A stretch of DNA of 64,000 bases, taken from assembly GCF_018780075.1 (NCBI RefSeq), contig NZ_JADMKB010000003.1, forward strand, positions 1 to 64,000. The letters are read 5' to 3'. A program made the position numbers and the translations under genes. Below the pieces are notes generated by a model. That model did no database searches, was not told where the DNA came from, and worked only from the letters and a program-made list of their open reading frames with translations. This DNA comes from Hydrogenophaga sp. (GTDB taxonomy: Bacteria > Pseudomonadota > Gammaproteobacteria > Burkholderiales > Burkholderiaceae_C). Of this stretch, positions 7,510-16,108 are shown one piece after another (within the stretch, counting starts at the first letter, position 1; every line of letters starts with the position of its first letter).

Positions 7510-9795
7510 TCAGCGGCGCAGCAAGCGCAGTCCATTGCCAACAACCAGCAGACTGGCACCCACATCAGCGAAAACGGCCATCCACATGGTGCCAAGCCCC
7601 ATGAGGGTGAGCACAAGAAACACGGCTTTGATGCCCAACGCCAGCGTGATGTTCTGCACCAGCACCGTGTGAGTGGTTTTGGACAGTCGGATAAAGGTGG
7701 CGATCTTCCGCAGATCGTCGTCCATCAAGGCAACGTCGGCTGTCTCGATGGCCGTGTCAGAGCCCATGGCGCCCATGGCGAACCCGATGTCTGAGCGGGC
7801 CAGCGCAGGAGCGTCGTTGATGCCGTCACCGACCATGCCGACCACTCCTTCGCGGCCAAGACTTTCGATCACGCGCAGCTTGTCTTCGGGCAACTGGTTG
7901 CCATGCGCCTGGTCTATGCCCACTTGTATGGCGATCGCCTCGGCGGTGTGCGCGTTGTCGCCGGTCAACATCACGGTCCGTACACCCAGGCGATGCAGTT
8001 CATCAATAGCGGCCCGACTGCTTTCCTTCACGGTGTCGGCCACAGCGAACAGGGCCAGCACCCGCTCCCGCTGTTCGTCGGCCAGCATGACCACTGTCTT
8101 GCCTTGCCGTTCCATCGTATCGAGCCGATTTTCCAGGTCCGGGGTGCACAAGCCCAGTTCGTGGACGAGTCTGTGATTTCCCAAGTGGTAAACCGTGCCA
8201 CCGATAACACCCTTCACACCGCGACCGGGCAAGGCCTCAAAGTTGTCCACGGCCTCTCGTTCGACACCCTGGGCATTCGCCGAAGCCGCCACGGCTTGGG
8301 AAACCGGGTGATCCGAGCGACCCGCAAGGCTGGCAGCCAGTTGCAGACACCTCGCCTCGTCCAAGTCGTCAAGCCGCGCAAAATCGGTCTGTACTGGTTT
8401 GCCGTACGTAATCGTGCCGGTCTTGTCCAGGGCCAGCCACCGCAGCTTGCGCCCTTCTTCCAGATACACCCCTCCCTTGATCAGCACACCTTGCCGGGCT
8501 GCGGCAGCCAGACCACTGACGATGGTCACAGGTGTCGAGATCACGAGGGCACAGGGGCAGGCAATGACAAGCAGCACCAGTGCCTTGTAGATCCAGTCCT
8601 GCCAGGCTCCGCCCATCAACAGCGGGGGCAGCACCGCCACGGCCAAGGCGATGGCAAACACCACGGGCGTGTAGATGCGGGCAAACTGGTCGACAAACCG
8701 CTGTGTGGGCGCCCGGGCGCCCTGCGCCTCTTCGACCGCGTGAATGATGCGCGCCAGCGTGCTGTTGCCTGCTGCGGCCGTGACGCGGTACTCGAACGAG
8801 CCGGATTCATTGATGGTGCCGGCAAATACAGCGTCGCCAACGGCCTTGTCAACAGGCAGGCTTTCGCCCGTGATGGGTGCCTGGTTGACCGTAGAACGTC
8901 CGCTGATGATGCTGCCATCCAGCGCGATGCGTTCACCCGGTCGCACCCGCACCAAACTGCCCACCGCCACAGACTGGGCTTCGACAGACTGCCAGCTTCC
9001 GTCGTTCTGCTGCACCGTCGCTTGCTCCGGCGTCAGACGCATCAGTCCTTCGATGGCGTTGCGGGCCCGATCAAGGGACTTTGCCTCGATGAGCTCGGCG
9101 ATCGTGAACAGCACCATCACCATGGCCGCCTCAGGCCATTGACCCAGCGCCAACGCACCGGTGACAGCGATACTCATCAGCGCATTGATGTTGAGATTGC
9201 CATTGCGAATGGCCACCCAGCCCTTCTTGTAAGTGGTTAGACCTGACCCCAATACAGCCACAAGGGCCAACGCAGCCACAAGGGTGTCAGGAAGTCCGGC
9301 CCAGTCTGCAGCTTCTGAGGCGATGGCTGCGGCGCCCGCCAGCGCCAGCGGCCACCAGGGCTTTCGGGTTTGGTGGGCAGGAGTACGTGCGGCACCTGCT
9401 TCAACCAGTTCGGGCTGAAACCCCAGCGAGCGCACCGCTTCCAGTACCGGGTCCAGCGCACCGGGTGCGTGCACCACAGTCAGAACCCGCTGCACAAGGT
9501 TGAAGTCCATTTGCCGAACCTCGGTCATCGGGTCGAGCTTTTTGCGGATCAGCGCTTCTTCGGTCGGACAGTCCATCTGCAGGATGCGGATGGCCGTGCG
9601 CACGCCGTCGGAGGTGAGCTGGGGAGCACTGAGTGTTTCGAGGGAGATTGGAGCGGGCGCACAGCAAGCAGCAGCCCCGTCCTGTTCGTGGGCATGTTGA
9701 TGATCATGAACTTGAGATGGCTCATGGCGATGCTCCGCGTTCCCGCACTTGCGAGTCGATGGGGGGCGGTCGGGTTCAGAACAGCGGGCCGACAT
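7510..9795 (-). CDS. cadA: Cd/Zn/Pb-translocating P1B-type ATPase
   Basis: This complete 761-residue heavy-metal ATPase exports divalent soft metals from the cytosol. The N-terminus is His/Cys rich (CC at 44-45), followed by an HMA-like domain with MDC at 74-76. The transmembrane CPC site is at 413-415, the phosphorylated Asp is D457 in DKTGT, and the ATP-binding GDGIND is present near the C-terminus. The start at 9795 was chosen over a longer frame because it lies directly below a MerR-type promoter and has GGAG nine bases upstream. It heads a same-strand series running through DUF3703, CzcI-like, lspA, dsbB and SCO1 down to the cell-wall enzymes. Confidence 0.96.
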   Translation of the reverse strand: MSARCSEPDRPPSTRKCGNAEHRHEPSQVHDHQHAHEQDGAAACCAPAPISLETLSAPQLTSDGVRTAIRILQMDCPTEEALIRKKLDPMTEVRQMDFNLVQRVLTVVHAPGALDPVLEAVRSLGFQPELVEAGAARTPAHQTRKPWWPLALAGAAAIASEAADWAGLPDTLVAALALVAVLGSGLTTYKKGWVAIRNGNLNINALMSIAVTGALALGQWPEAAMVMVLFTIAELIEAKSLDRARNAIEGLMRLTPEQATVQQNDGSWQSVEAQSVAVGSLVRVRPGERIALDGSIISGRSTVNQAPITGESLPVDKAVGDAVFAGTINESGSFEYRVTAAAGNSTLARIIHAVEEAQGARAPTQRFVDQFARIYTPVVFAIALAVAVLPPLLMGGAWQDWIYKALVLLVIACPCALVISTPVTIVSGLAAAARQGVLIKGGVYLEEGRKLRWLALDKTGTITYGKPVQTDFARLDDLDEARCLQLAASLAGRSDHPVSQAVAASANAQGVEREAVDNFEALPGRGVKGVIGGTVYHLGNHRLVHELGLCTPDLENRLDTMERQGKTVVMLADEQRERVLALFAVADTVKESSRAAIDELHRLGVRTVMLTGDNAHTAEAIAIQVGIDQAHGNQLPEDKLRVIESLGREGVVGMVGDGINDAPALARSDIGFAMGAMGSDTAIETADVALMDDDLRKIATFIRLSKTTHTVLVQNITLALGIKAVFLVLTLMGLGTMWMAVFADVGASLLVVGNGLRLLRR

Positions 9796-9823
9796 GGAAA
9801 CTCCTACAGGATCAGAATAGGGG

Positions 9824-9855
9824 TATTGAAAACCCTGGAGCGGCTCCAGAGTCAA
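9824..9855 (-). promoter_or_regulatory. MerR-type promoter/operator of the main cadA operon
   Basis: On the minus strand TTGACT (9850-9855) and TCAATA (9824-9829) are separated by 20 bp. The spacer contains the dyad CTGGAG-CGG-CTCCAG (9835-9849). This matches the ZntR/CadR promoter architecture. The regulator gene starts 31 bp away on the other strand, so one operator probably serves both directions. Confidence 0.8.
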
Positions 9856-9885
9856 GCCCTCAGTTCTATCGACAGGAGAAACCCC

Positions 9886-10311
9886 ATGCGCATCAAGGAA
9901 CTGGCCGAAGCCACAGGCGTGGACGTAGACACCATCCGTTACTACGAAAAGCAAGGCCTCCTGCCGGAGCCGGCCCGACAGGACAACGGCTACCGCGACT
10001 ACGCAAGCACCCACCTAGAGCGCCTGGCCTTCATCCGCCACTGCCGCGCACTGGAGATGCCACTGGCCGACATCCGCCGACTGCTGGGCGCGCTGGACGC
10101 ACCGGGCGAGCCGCACCCGGATGTGGACCGGTTGGTGCAGGAGCAGATCGAAAAGGTGCGGGCGCGGCTCAAGAGCATGCGTGCGCTTGAAAAGCAGTTG
10201 TTGCTGCTCAAGGCCAGCTGCGGTCGTTGTGATGAAGACGGCGCCGACTGCGGCATCCTCAAGGAACTGGTGGCTGCCGCGCATGGCGAAGCGTGTGCCT
10301 GCCATGCCTGA
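9886..10311 (+). CDS. MerR-family metal-responsive regulator (CadR/PbrR-like)
   Basis: This 141-residue activator would repress, and on metal binding activate, the divergent cadA operon. The winged-helix DNA-binding domain covers residues 1-70 (TIRYYEKQGLLP), followed by the dimerisation helix. The C-terminal metal region has C112, C115 and C122 and an extra CxCH tail (C137, C139, H140). CadR and PbrR have a Cys near position 77-79; here a His (H77) is found instead, which may shift metal preference. AGGAG precedes the ATG at 9886. Symbol left open because cadR and pbrR cannot be separated by eye. Confidence 0.9.
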   Translation: MRIKELAEATGVDVDTIRYYEKQGLLPEPARQDNGYRDYASTHLERLAFIRHCRALEMPLADIRRLLGALDAPGEPHPDVDRLVQEQIEKVRARLKSMRALEKQLLLLKASCGRCDEDGADCGILKELVAAAHGEACACHA

Positions 10312-10331
10312 GACCACCAACTTAAGTTGCG

Positions 10332-10649
10332 ATGAAAACTCTGTTGCTGTACCTAGCCACCGCGCTGGCCGAAATCGTGGGCTGTTATCTGCCCTGGCTG
10401 TGGCTGCGCCAGGGCGGGTCATCGTGGCTGCTGCTGCCCGCTGCGGCGAGTCTGGCGTTATTTGCCTGGCTTCTAACCCTGCACGACGCCGCTTCGGGGC
10501 GGGTGTACGCGGCCTATGGCGGCGTGTACATCAGCATGGCAATCGTCTGGCTGTGGGCGGTGGACGGTGTGCGTCCATCGCTTTGGGATGTGGCGGGCGT
10601 GGCTGTTGCTTTGGCGGGCATGGGGATCATTGCCTATCAGCCGCGCTGA
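10332..10649 (+). CDS. YnfA/UPF0060 family small membrane protein
   Basis: This 105-residue protein has four membrane helices and the typical start of the YnfA family ([16 protein letters not shown]). YnfA proteins resemble small multidrug-resistance transporters, and some have been linked to drug efflux; the physiological substrate here is unknown. It begins 20 bp after the MerR gene on the same strand and is likely co-transcribed with it. No oddity is seen. Confidence 0.88.
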   Translation: MKTLLLYLATALAEIVGCYLPWLWLRQGGSSWLLLPAAASLALFAWLLTLHDAASGRVYAAYGGVYISMAIVWLWAVDGVRPSLWDVAGVAVALAGMGIIAYQPR

Positions 10650-10823
10650 CCGGTCTGATTTCTTCAATATCGGCGTGTTGTGCGCACTGATTCCCCCTGG
10701 CGCGAGCTATCGTGTCAGGGCTTGAACGTCGACAACGCGCCACGCAACCAATCTCCTTCTGCTCGGGACTGGTTGAGCGGGTCCAGAAAATACAGAAAGG
10801 TCAGCGCCTCTTTGCTGATGGCT

Positions 10824-11285
10824 TCAGGAGGGGCAACAGCTTTCTCTGTACTCACGTCCCTGAGCCCGCCTCTCAGAGGCCGCCAAGTCTTCCAGAATCG
10901 TGCAATCGACTGCAGGCCCGCCGACGCAGGCCGATTCGCAACTGCAGACGAACGCACTCAGGCTGGCCTCCAGCGCCTTAAGTTCGTCCAATTTACGCCG
11001 GACTTCGACGAGGTGCGTCGCCGCGATATCGCGCACCTCGGCACAGGGCCGATCCGATTCGTCGACCAGGCCCACCAGTTCGCGCACCTGTTCAATCGAA
11101 AACCCGAAGTCCCTGCAACGTCGGATGAACCCGAGGCGGCGGATAGTCCGTTCGTCGAACTGCCGCTGACCAGCTTCGGTACGGCCGGCCGGCGGCAGCA
11201 GGCCGATCTCTTCGTAGTACCGGATGGTGGGCACTGTGCAGCCGGTCTGCCGGGCGACGAAGCCGATGGAGAGTCTTGCGTTCAT
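10824..11285 (-). CDS. Second MerR-family heavy-metal regulator
   Basis: This 153-residue MerR-family protein has a winged helix at residues 5-75 (TIRYYEEIGLLP) and a metal-binding Cys set: C81, then C114, C116, C120 and C128. The Cys near position 80 plus the CxC...C loop fit the divalent-metal or mercury-sensing branch. It follows the small membrane protein gene by 13 bp on the same strand and would be expressed from the MerR-type promoter at 11599-11629, so it likely controls itself. Nothing recognisable lies between its stop and the ynfA-like gene (about 170 bp). Confidence 0.88.
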   Translation of the reverse strand: MNARLSIGFVARQTGCTVPTIRYYEEIGLLPPAGRTEAGQRQFDERTIRRLGFIRRCRDFGFSIEQVRELVGLVDESDRPCAEVRDIAATHLVEVRRKLDELKALEASLSAFVCSCESACVGGPAVDCTILEDLAASERRAQGREYRESCCPS

Positions 11286-11298
11286 GCCGCCATCCTAG

Positions 11299-11559
11299 TC
11301 AACGGCATTCGCCGGGTACACAGTAGGTCCGGCGTTGCCGCGTCCTGCGCCACAGGACGACGCCCGTTCCCATGGCTGCGAGTCCAAGCAGTACCCATGC
11401 CAGCGGTGCGAACTCGTCGGCGCGAGCCAGCAGGGCCGCCCCGGCGGCACCCAGACTGGCTGATCCGATGGTGAGTGCGGCAGCGCCGCCCAGAAGGGGA
11501 ACCGCACAGCAGGCGGCACATGCAGCACCCACGCCCAGCGCAGCTTTCCAAGGTTTCAT
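11299..11559 (-). CDS. Small MerT/MerC-like membrane protein
   Basis: This 86-residue protein has three hydrophobic helices, with adjacent cysteines in the first (CAACCAVPLLGG) and a C-terminal Cys pair (YCVPGEC). Vicinal cysteines in the first helix are typical of MerT-type metal uptake proteins, but the size and the tail differ from MerT itself. The ATG at 11559 has GGAG five bases before it. It is the first gene of a two-gene unit with the MerR regulator, an arrangement like a reduced mercury or other soft-metal import module without a reductase. Confidence 0.6.
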   Translation of the reverse strand: MKPWKAALGVGAACAACCAVPLLGGAAALTIGSASLGAAGAALLARADEFAPLAWVLLGLAAMGTGVVLWRRTRQRRTYCVPGECR

Positions 11560-11598
11560 GTCGAGTCTCCAATGCATGGGCACGACGCCCACACCGAG

Positions 11599-11629
11599 AC
11601 AGTAGGACCTCAAGTGGCTTGAGGGGCAA
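11599..11629 (-). promoter_or_regulatory. MerR-type promoter before the small membrane protein and merR
   Basis: On the minus strand TTGCCC (11624-11629) and TACTGT (11599-11604) are 19 bp apart. A perfect dyad CCTCAAG-TGG-CTTGAGG (11608-11624) fills the spacer. This is the third promoter of this design in the window and its dyad sequence differs from the two cadA promoters, so it probably answers to the MerR protein at 10824. Confidence 0.7.
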
Positions 11630-11772
11630 GAGGCCTTCAACAACAACGCACGTGCCTCCTCAAGACCTTCCTGCGCGCATGTGTGTCCCGCGCTAGCCGA
11701 AGTCGTCAACTCCAATCTGCCATATCTCTGTCTCAAGCAGGGCGTAGCTACACGGCTTCTGGTGTCGACGGC

Positions 11773-12774
11773 CTAGGGTCTGGCGCTGTTAGTTCTACCC
11801 AATCCGACCGGATCATCTCGCTGCCTACAGGATCGGTGCAAAACAAACCGTTCGCCTCTCGGATGATGCTTCTCTATCAGATCCTTGAGGTAGTTCGTCA
11901 AGGCCTGGGTGTAGATTGTCGTTGTCGATAGATTTTCATGACCTAGCAACAGCTGAATACTCCTGAGATCAGCTCCGCCTTGATAGAGATGGGTTGCGAA
12001 CGCATGCCTGAGTCCATGTGGTGTCAGCATTGGAATGCCGGCCTCCTCCGCGTATTTTTTGACACGTCTTCTTAGAACGCTGTAGGTCAATGCCCCGGCA
12101 TTTTGAACTGAGGGAAACAAGTACCTGTCACCTTGGGTTGGAAGGCGTGCGATTCTTCGACGACGTATCAAAATGGGGTGAATGCCTTTGATATACAGCT
12201 GCAACCAATGAGCAGCCGTGTCGTTCATCACAACCAAGCGCTCTTTTCCACCTTTGCCCTGAACGGCTGCTTTTCTCTCGCTAGGCCACACGCAATGAAG
12301 CTGTGTTGTCAACAGTTCTATTGCTCTCACACCCGTGGCGTAAAGCAACTCCAACATCACACGATCCTGTATACCGTTTAAAGAGGTCTTGTCAGGAAGC
12401 TGAAGCATTCTATGGACCTCGGCTGGTGTTGGAATGTACCGAAGATGACTGATCCGAGGTGATCGTGCTTTTGTTTCTAATGAAAGCGCTAAATTGGCCA
12501 GGGCGTGACCTTCACGCTGTAACCATTGATACAGGCTTCTCAGATGCCAACGGGTCACTCCGTTGGTTTGATCAGTGAGGTGCGCGCGCGAACGAAGAAA
12601 TCTCTGCAGATCCTGTGGCGTTGCCTGCATCCAAGTTCTGCGATATGCCTCCTTCTGTAGCCATGCTTCCCATGTGCGCTGTGCTTGGATTGTTGCAAGT
12701 AACGAATTGGCCGACAGACCTCTTTCATGTCTTAAATGAAACAGATATGCCTCCAACACTTGTGATGGATTCAT
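11773..12774 (-). CDS. Tyrosine recombinase/integrase (XerD-like)
   Basis: This 333-residue site-specific recombinase has an N-terminal SAM-like core-binding domain (about 1-100) and a catalytic domain with the full set R150, K174, H253, R256, H279 and Y288 (TGVRAIELL, HGLRHAFATH, LLGHE, TTIYTQ). The start at 12774 has GGAGG immediately upstream; longer frames do not. Base composition is clearly more AT-rich than the genes on both sides, suggesting separate arrival. It lies alone between the cadmium cargo and the terminator of the ICE helicase operon. No attachment site was recognised beside it. Confidence 0.92.
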   Translation of the reverse strand: MNPSQVLEAYLFHLRHERGLSANSLLATIQAQRTWEAWLQKEAYRRTWMQATPQDLQRFLRSRAHLTDQTNGVTRWHLRSLYQWLQREGHALANLALSLETKARSPRISHLRYIPTPAEVHRMLQLPDKTSLNGIQDRVMLELLYATGVRAIELLTTQLHCVWPSERKAAVQGKGGKERLVVMNDTAAHWLQLYIKGIHPILIRRRRIARLPTQGDRYLFPSVQNAGALTYSVLRRRVKKYAEEAGIPMLTPHGLRHAFATHLYQGGADLRSIQLLLGHENLSTTTIYTQALTNYLKDLIEKHHPRGERFVLHRSCRQRDDPVGLGRTNSARP

Positions 12775-12860
12775 TCCTCCCTCCTGATTTCTGCTTACCA
12801 GCAAAATTGTGGACGGAAAAAGTCGTGCGGCTAAAATGACCACTGTCAACTTAAGCAAAA

Positions 12861-12894
12861 AAAAGCCCGAACCGGATAGGTTCGGGCTTTTTTT
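12861..12894. terminator. Strong bidirectional rho-independent terminator
   Basis: A 9-bp perfect stem (12865-12873 with 12879-12887) with loop GGATA is flanked by A8 on the left and T7 on the right. It closes the SNF2 helicase operon (minus strand) and isolates the orphan integrase. Confidence 0.9.
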
Positions 12895-12913
12895 CTTCAA
12901 GACCCCTGTGGAG

Positions 12914-15295
12914 TCAGACCTCGCTCAACAGCTTCTTGGCCAGCGCCACTTCCAGACTGTCGCCGGCGTCGTTGAGAACGTCCAGGCCACTGTCGGGCAT
13001 GTCGCCCGAAGTGGACTGCGACACCGCGATCTTCTTGGCCATCAACCGCAGGCACTCCATCTGCGAGCTGCCGGCGTAACCCAGGAAGAGCACCTTTACC
13101 GCCAACTTCTGCCCAATCCGCCAGGAGCGCCGCGCCGCTTGTTGGACGGTGTAGACGTTGTAGCCCGACTGCATGAACACGATGGTGGGGAACTCCAGCA
13201 GATCCAGCCCGGTTTTCACCAGCTCGGGATTGCAGATCAGTACGTCGATCCCGCGCTCCACCTGGTCAGCGACCCAGTCCTCCCGCCTTGAAGCATCCAC
13301 ACTGGCACGCAGCACCGCCACCTTGAGACCGTTGGCCTCCAGCTGGGTCTTGAGCCTGGCGGTGGTGTCACGGGTGCCCGTATAGACCGAGTAGGCCAAG
13401 ACACGACGGCCGTCGGCCTTCTCCTCCTTGCAGATCCGCAACAGCTCGGCCTCCTTCGGGCTGGTTTCACCCTCCTCGAAGATAGCCGCCTGGCTGTACA
13501 GCAGTGCCTTCGTGCGGGGGTGGCGAACCACCTCCATCCGAAAACAGCAATCTGGCCAAGCCAGCAGCACGTTCATGACCACCCCCAGGAGGGTGCTGTC
13601 CTTCAGTGCCAGCGCCTGCTTCAAGGTCTTCACAAGGCTGCGCGACATCGCGTCGTAAGCAGCTTGTTGTGTGGGCGTCATGGCCACGTCGATGAAGCGC
13701 TCCTCGTAAGGCGGCAACACCTTCTGGCCAATGTCTTTGAGCTTCAGGAACACCGTGCTCGGGAGCACGTAGCGCATGATGCCAACCGGGCCGAAGCCTG
13801 GTGCCTTGCTGGTTCTCACGGTCAGGGTCTTTCCCTTGGCCGTGCGGTGGGAGCTTTCGCTCGACTCCTTGTAGACATCCTTCAGAACACCGTGCTCTCG
13901 CATGAAGTTCATGGCGGCATTGCCCATGGAGCCCGACTTGGACGGCTTGAAACCGTCTTCGATCATGGCGCCGGGGTTCAAACGCCACAGCAGGTGAAAC
14001 AGATCGTCGGCATAGCCGCCCATGAGCGTTCCGGTCAACAGCAGCGTCTTTTGACACTGGCTGGCCAGCACACCCATGGCCTGCCCTTGAGCAGAACCCT
14101 CGTTCTTGTACTCGTGCCCTTCATCCACCACCAGCAGCCCGAAAAAGTTCCGAGGCAGGTAGCGTTTGATGAACTCGGTGGGCTGGTATCCGCCCTCTCC
14201 GATGCTGAACTCAAAGTTGGCCAGGCTGCGCTCCATGCGCGTGGCCTGCCGATCCGAAAAAACCAGGTCGCCGTTCTCGTCCATCAGGTTGAGGAACTCG
14301 TAAACGTTGTCACCCAGCATTGAGCCCAGCATCTTCTCGCCAAAGGTGTTGAGCAGCTTGGTGGCTGTCTTCTCACCGATGGTGGGCATCTGCTTCAAGG
14401 CTCCGAGCACCAGGTCGTGCATGGATTCAATGGCGCGGCCGGAGCGGATCAGGGTCCACAGGGCCGCACCACACTTTTTGCCATCTGCGGTTTCAGACTC
14501 ACATCGCCGCCGGCGGTCACCCAAGGTGAGTTGGGCATACGCTGGTGAGACAGGCATGGAATGCCCTTCCCCGTCGTCTACGCAGATGAACGATCCACAG
14601 TCGGGACACGCCGCCCCCTCGAAGACCTGGCCTTCCAGCATGGTCTTCTTGGTGATGAACGATGCCTTCCAGTGAAAGCCCATCCGCATGCGAACGCGAC
14701 CGAGCACAAAGAACTCGGGCTGGGTGGTTTTGAGACCCAGCATCGAGCGCAGTTGAAGCAACTTTCTCAGGGTGTCAGGCCCGTTCAGTATCCAGACCTT
14801 GGCACCCGGCACCGTCTCCAGGATTTCGCGCCGCCACTTGTAGACCAGGTGGGGTGGCGCGATGATCAAGGTGCGCGGGTGGGTGGCCTGCATCACCGCT
14901 GCGGCGCAGATCGCCATCATGGTTTTTCCAGTGCCCATCTCCGCGTTGATCACCACCGCAGGTTGGTTATGGTCCACCAGCAGCTTGACTGAAGCTTGCA
15001 CCGCGTCGGCCTGTGCCTTGAACGCCTGGCGTTTGAGGCCATCCATGATGGCCTGGCGTCGCTGGTGCACCGCCGTGCCCTCGTCCAGCTCGGGATCAAA
15101 GATGGCTGGGTTCTGTGACTTGACCTGTGACAGCAGACCGTCACCGAACTCGTCGATGAAGTCTGCCAGCCGCATGTTTTCGCCAAACCCTTCGCCTGCG
15201 CCGCTTTCGCTGGGTGTTTCCACCTCCAGCGGCATGTCTGTGTCACTGTTCAACGTGGTCTCGCCGACCACATCCATGTTGGCTACGTCGCTCAT
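12914..15295 (-). CDS. SNF2-type DEAD/DEAH helicase of the ICE
   Basis: This 793-residue superfamily 2 ATPase has Walker A at 119-125 (EMGTGKT), a DEGH Walker B box at 391-394, motif III (LLTGTL) and motif VI (RRSWRIGQ) near the C-terminus. A Cys-rich insert between the first motifs (CPDCG and a later Cys pair) looks like a zinc ribbon. Proteins of this type belong to the accessory backbone of many proteobacterial ICEs; their task is unproven, probably DNA remodelling during transfer or recombination. The start at 15295 lies behind a structured leader and GGAG. It is the last gene of the leader-controlled block. Confidence 0.88.
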   Translation of the reverse strand: MSDVANMDVVGETTLNSDTDMPLEVETPSESGAGEGFGENMRLADFIDEFGDGLLSQVKSQNPAIFDPELDEGTAVHQRRQAIMDGLKRQAFKAQADAVQASVKLLVDHNQPAVVINAEMGTGKTMMAICAAAVMQATHPRTLIIAPPHLVYKWRREILETVPGAKVWILNGPDTLRKLLQLRSMLGLKTTQPEFFVLGRVRMRMGFHWKASFITKKTMLEGQVFEGAACPDCGSFICVDDGEGHSMPVSPAYAQLTLGDRRRRCESETADGKKCGAALWTLIRSGRAIESMHDLVLGALKQMPTIGEKTATKLLNTFGEKMLGSMLGDNVYEFLNLMDENGDLVFSDRQATRMERSLANFEFSIGEGGYQPTEFIKRYLPRNFFGLLVVDEGHEYKNEGSAQGQAMGVLASQCQKTLLLTGTLMGGYADDLFHLLWRLNPGAMIEDGFKPSKSGSMGNAAMNFMREHGVLKDVYKESSESSHRTAKGKTLTVRTSKAPGFGPVGIMRYVLPSTVFLKLKDIGQKVLPPYEERFIDVAMTPTQQAAYDAMSRSLVKTLKQALALKDSTLLGVVMNVLLAWPDCCFRMEVVRHPRTKALLYSQAAIFEEGETSPKEAELLRICKEEKADGRRVLAYSVYTGTRDTTARLKTQLEANGLKVAVLRASVDASRREDWVADQVERGIDVLICNPELVKTGLDLLEFPTIVFMQSGYNVYTVQQAARRSWRIGQKLAVKVLFLGYAGSSQMECLRLMAKKIAVSQSTSGDMPDSGLDVLNDAGDSLEVALAKKLLSEV

Positions 15296-15354
15296 CGGTC
15301 TCTCCAGAAATTGCAGAGACCCGGCCCCGCAGGGCCATGAGTCCCTGCGGGTTG
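15296..15354 (-). promoter_or_regulatory. Tandem-hairpin leader L1 (SNF2 helicase)
   Basis: Hairpin P1 pairs 15343-15351 with 15326-15334 (9 bp perfect). Hairpin P2 pairs 15315-15321 with 15297-15303 (7 bp perfect, GGTCTCT with AGAGACC) and its 3' arm covers the end of the Shine-Dalgarno sequence. The general design is described in the first finding. Confidence 0.75.
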
Positions 15355-15378
15355 CTAAAAATCTGCGGCCTAGGCCGC
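15354..15378 (-). terminator. Attenuator-like hairpin before leader L1
   Basis: On the minus strand a 6-bp GC-only stem with a two-base loop (15373-15378 with 15365-15370) is followed by AGATTTTT. It sits between the upstream gene and the leader, so it may stop part of the read-through into the helicase gene. Confidence 0.5.
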
Positions 15379-15418
15379 TTTTCATCGGTGTCGCCCCTTG
15401 GTTAGGGGTCTGACGAAA

Positions 15419-16033
15419 TCAGGCCTCCAGGAGGCCGCTGCGCACGCCATCGCTGACGAATTGCACAAAGTGGTCACTCAGGCTGACCCGCATGGCCATC
15501 ACCTGACCGAGCGCTGGATACACAGGGTGGTCCAGCAGCTCGACTGCTCGCTTTTCACGGCACCAGTCCAGACATGGCTCTCGCCAATGGTCCAGAAGAG
15601 CGACCGGTGACAAATCCGACATCACCTGCCATGCCTTGTCGTACAAGGTGTTCACCTCGTCCGGGGCACACCGGGCCGCATCACCCGGTCGATGCATGAC
15701 CCAGGCGATCCTGTTGGCCCGATCAGGGCTCTGCAGGGTCTTGTCGTAGATCCAGTTGTGGGTCAACGGCCCAAACAGGTTTTGCCTTGGCAACCGCGCA
15801 GCGTGCTTGCCCAGCCGTTCCGTACCTGAGACCTCCACCGGATGTCGCTGCCCGTCCGCGCCCACCAGGTGGAAACGGTTCAGACCACGCTCGGTATGTC
15901 CCAGCTCAAGGGACGCGAGGAACTGCATGACAGATCCATCGCGTCCGTAGTACGACAAGAACATCAACCGGCCGTCGCTGTTGCGCAAGCAGGCGTCTGC
16001 CCAGATTTCTGAGAACTCCTCGATCCGATACAT
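15419..16033 (-). CDS. ICE hypothetical protein (204 residues)
   Basis: I do not recognise a domain in this 204-residue soluble protein. It has many Trp, Arg and Leu residues and no signal peptide or membrane segment. The ATG at 16033 was chosen over one 13 codons upstream because GGAGG stands five bases before it and its leader hairpin ends there. The gene sits between the helicase and a second unknown gene, each with its own structured leader. The placement suggests a role in DNA transfer or establishment functions, but that is inference. Confidence 0.72.
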   Translation of the reverse strand: MYRIEEFSEIWADACLRNSDGRLMFLSYYGRDGSVMQFLASLELGHTERGLNRFHLVGADGQRHPVEVSGTERLGKHAARLPRQNLFGPLTHNWIYDKTLQSPDRANRIAWVMHRPGDAARCAPDEVNTLYDKAWQVMSDLSPVALLDHWREPCLDWCREKRAVELLDHPVYPALGQVMAMRVSLSDHFVQFVSDGVRSGLLEA

Positions 16034-16100
16034 GTAAGCCTCCAGTTCAAAGATTGAGCGGGAAGCCATCACCCTTGCGGGTGAGGTTCCCGCAGGGTGG
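16034..16100 (-). promoter_or_regulatory. Tandem-hairpin leader L2
   Basis: P1 pairs 16089-16099 with 16070-16081 (11 bp with one bulged base). P2 pairs 16061-16066 with 16038-16043 (GCUUCC with GGAGGC, one G-U), so GGAGG of the ribosome-binding site is the 3' arm. Confidence 0.7.
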
Positions 16101-16108
16101 TGATGAGG

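Noticed and set aside
10715-10957. Possible extra minus-strand gene after the second MerR gene
   Set aside because: It overlaps the MerR 3' end in another frame, has no start signal and matches nothing recognised.
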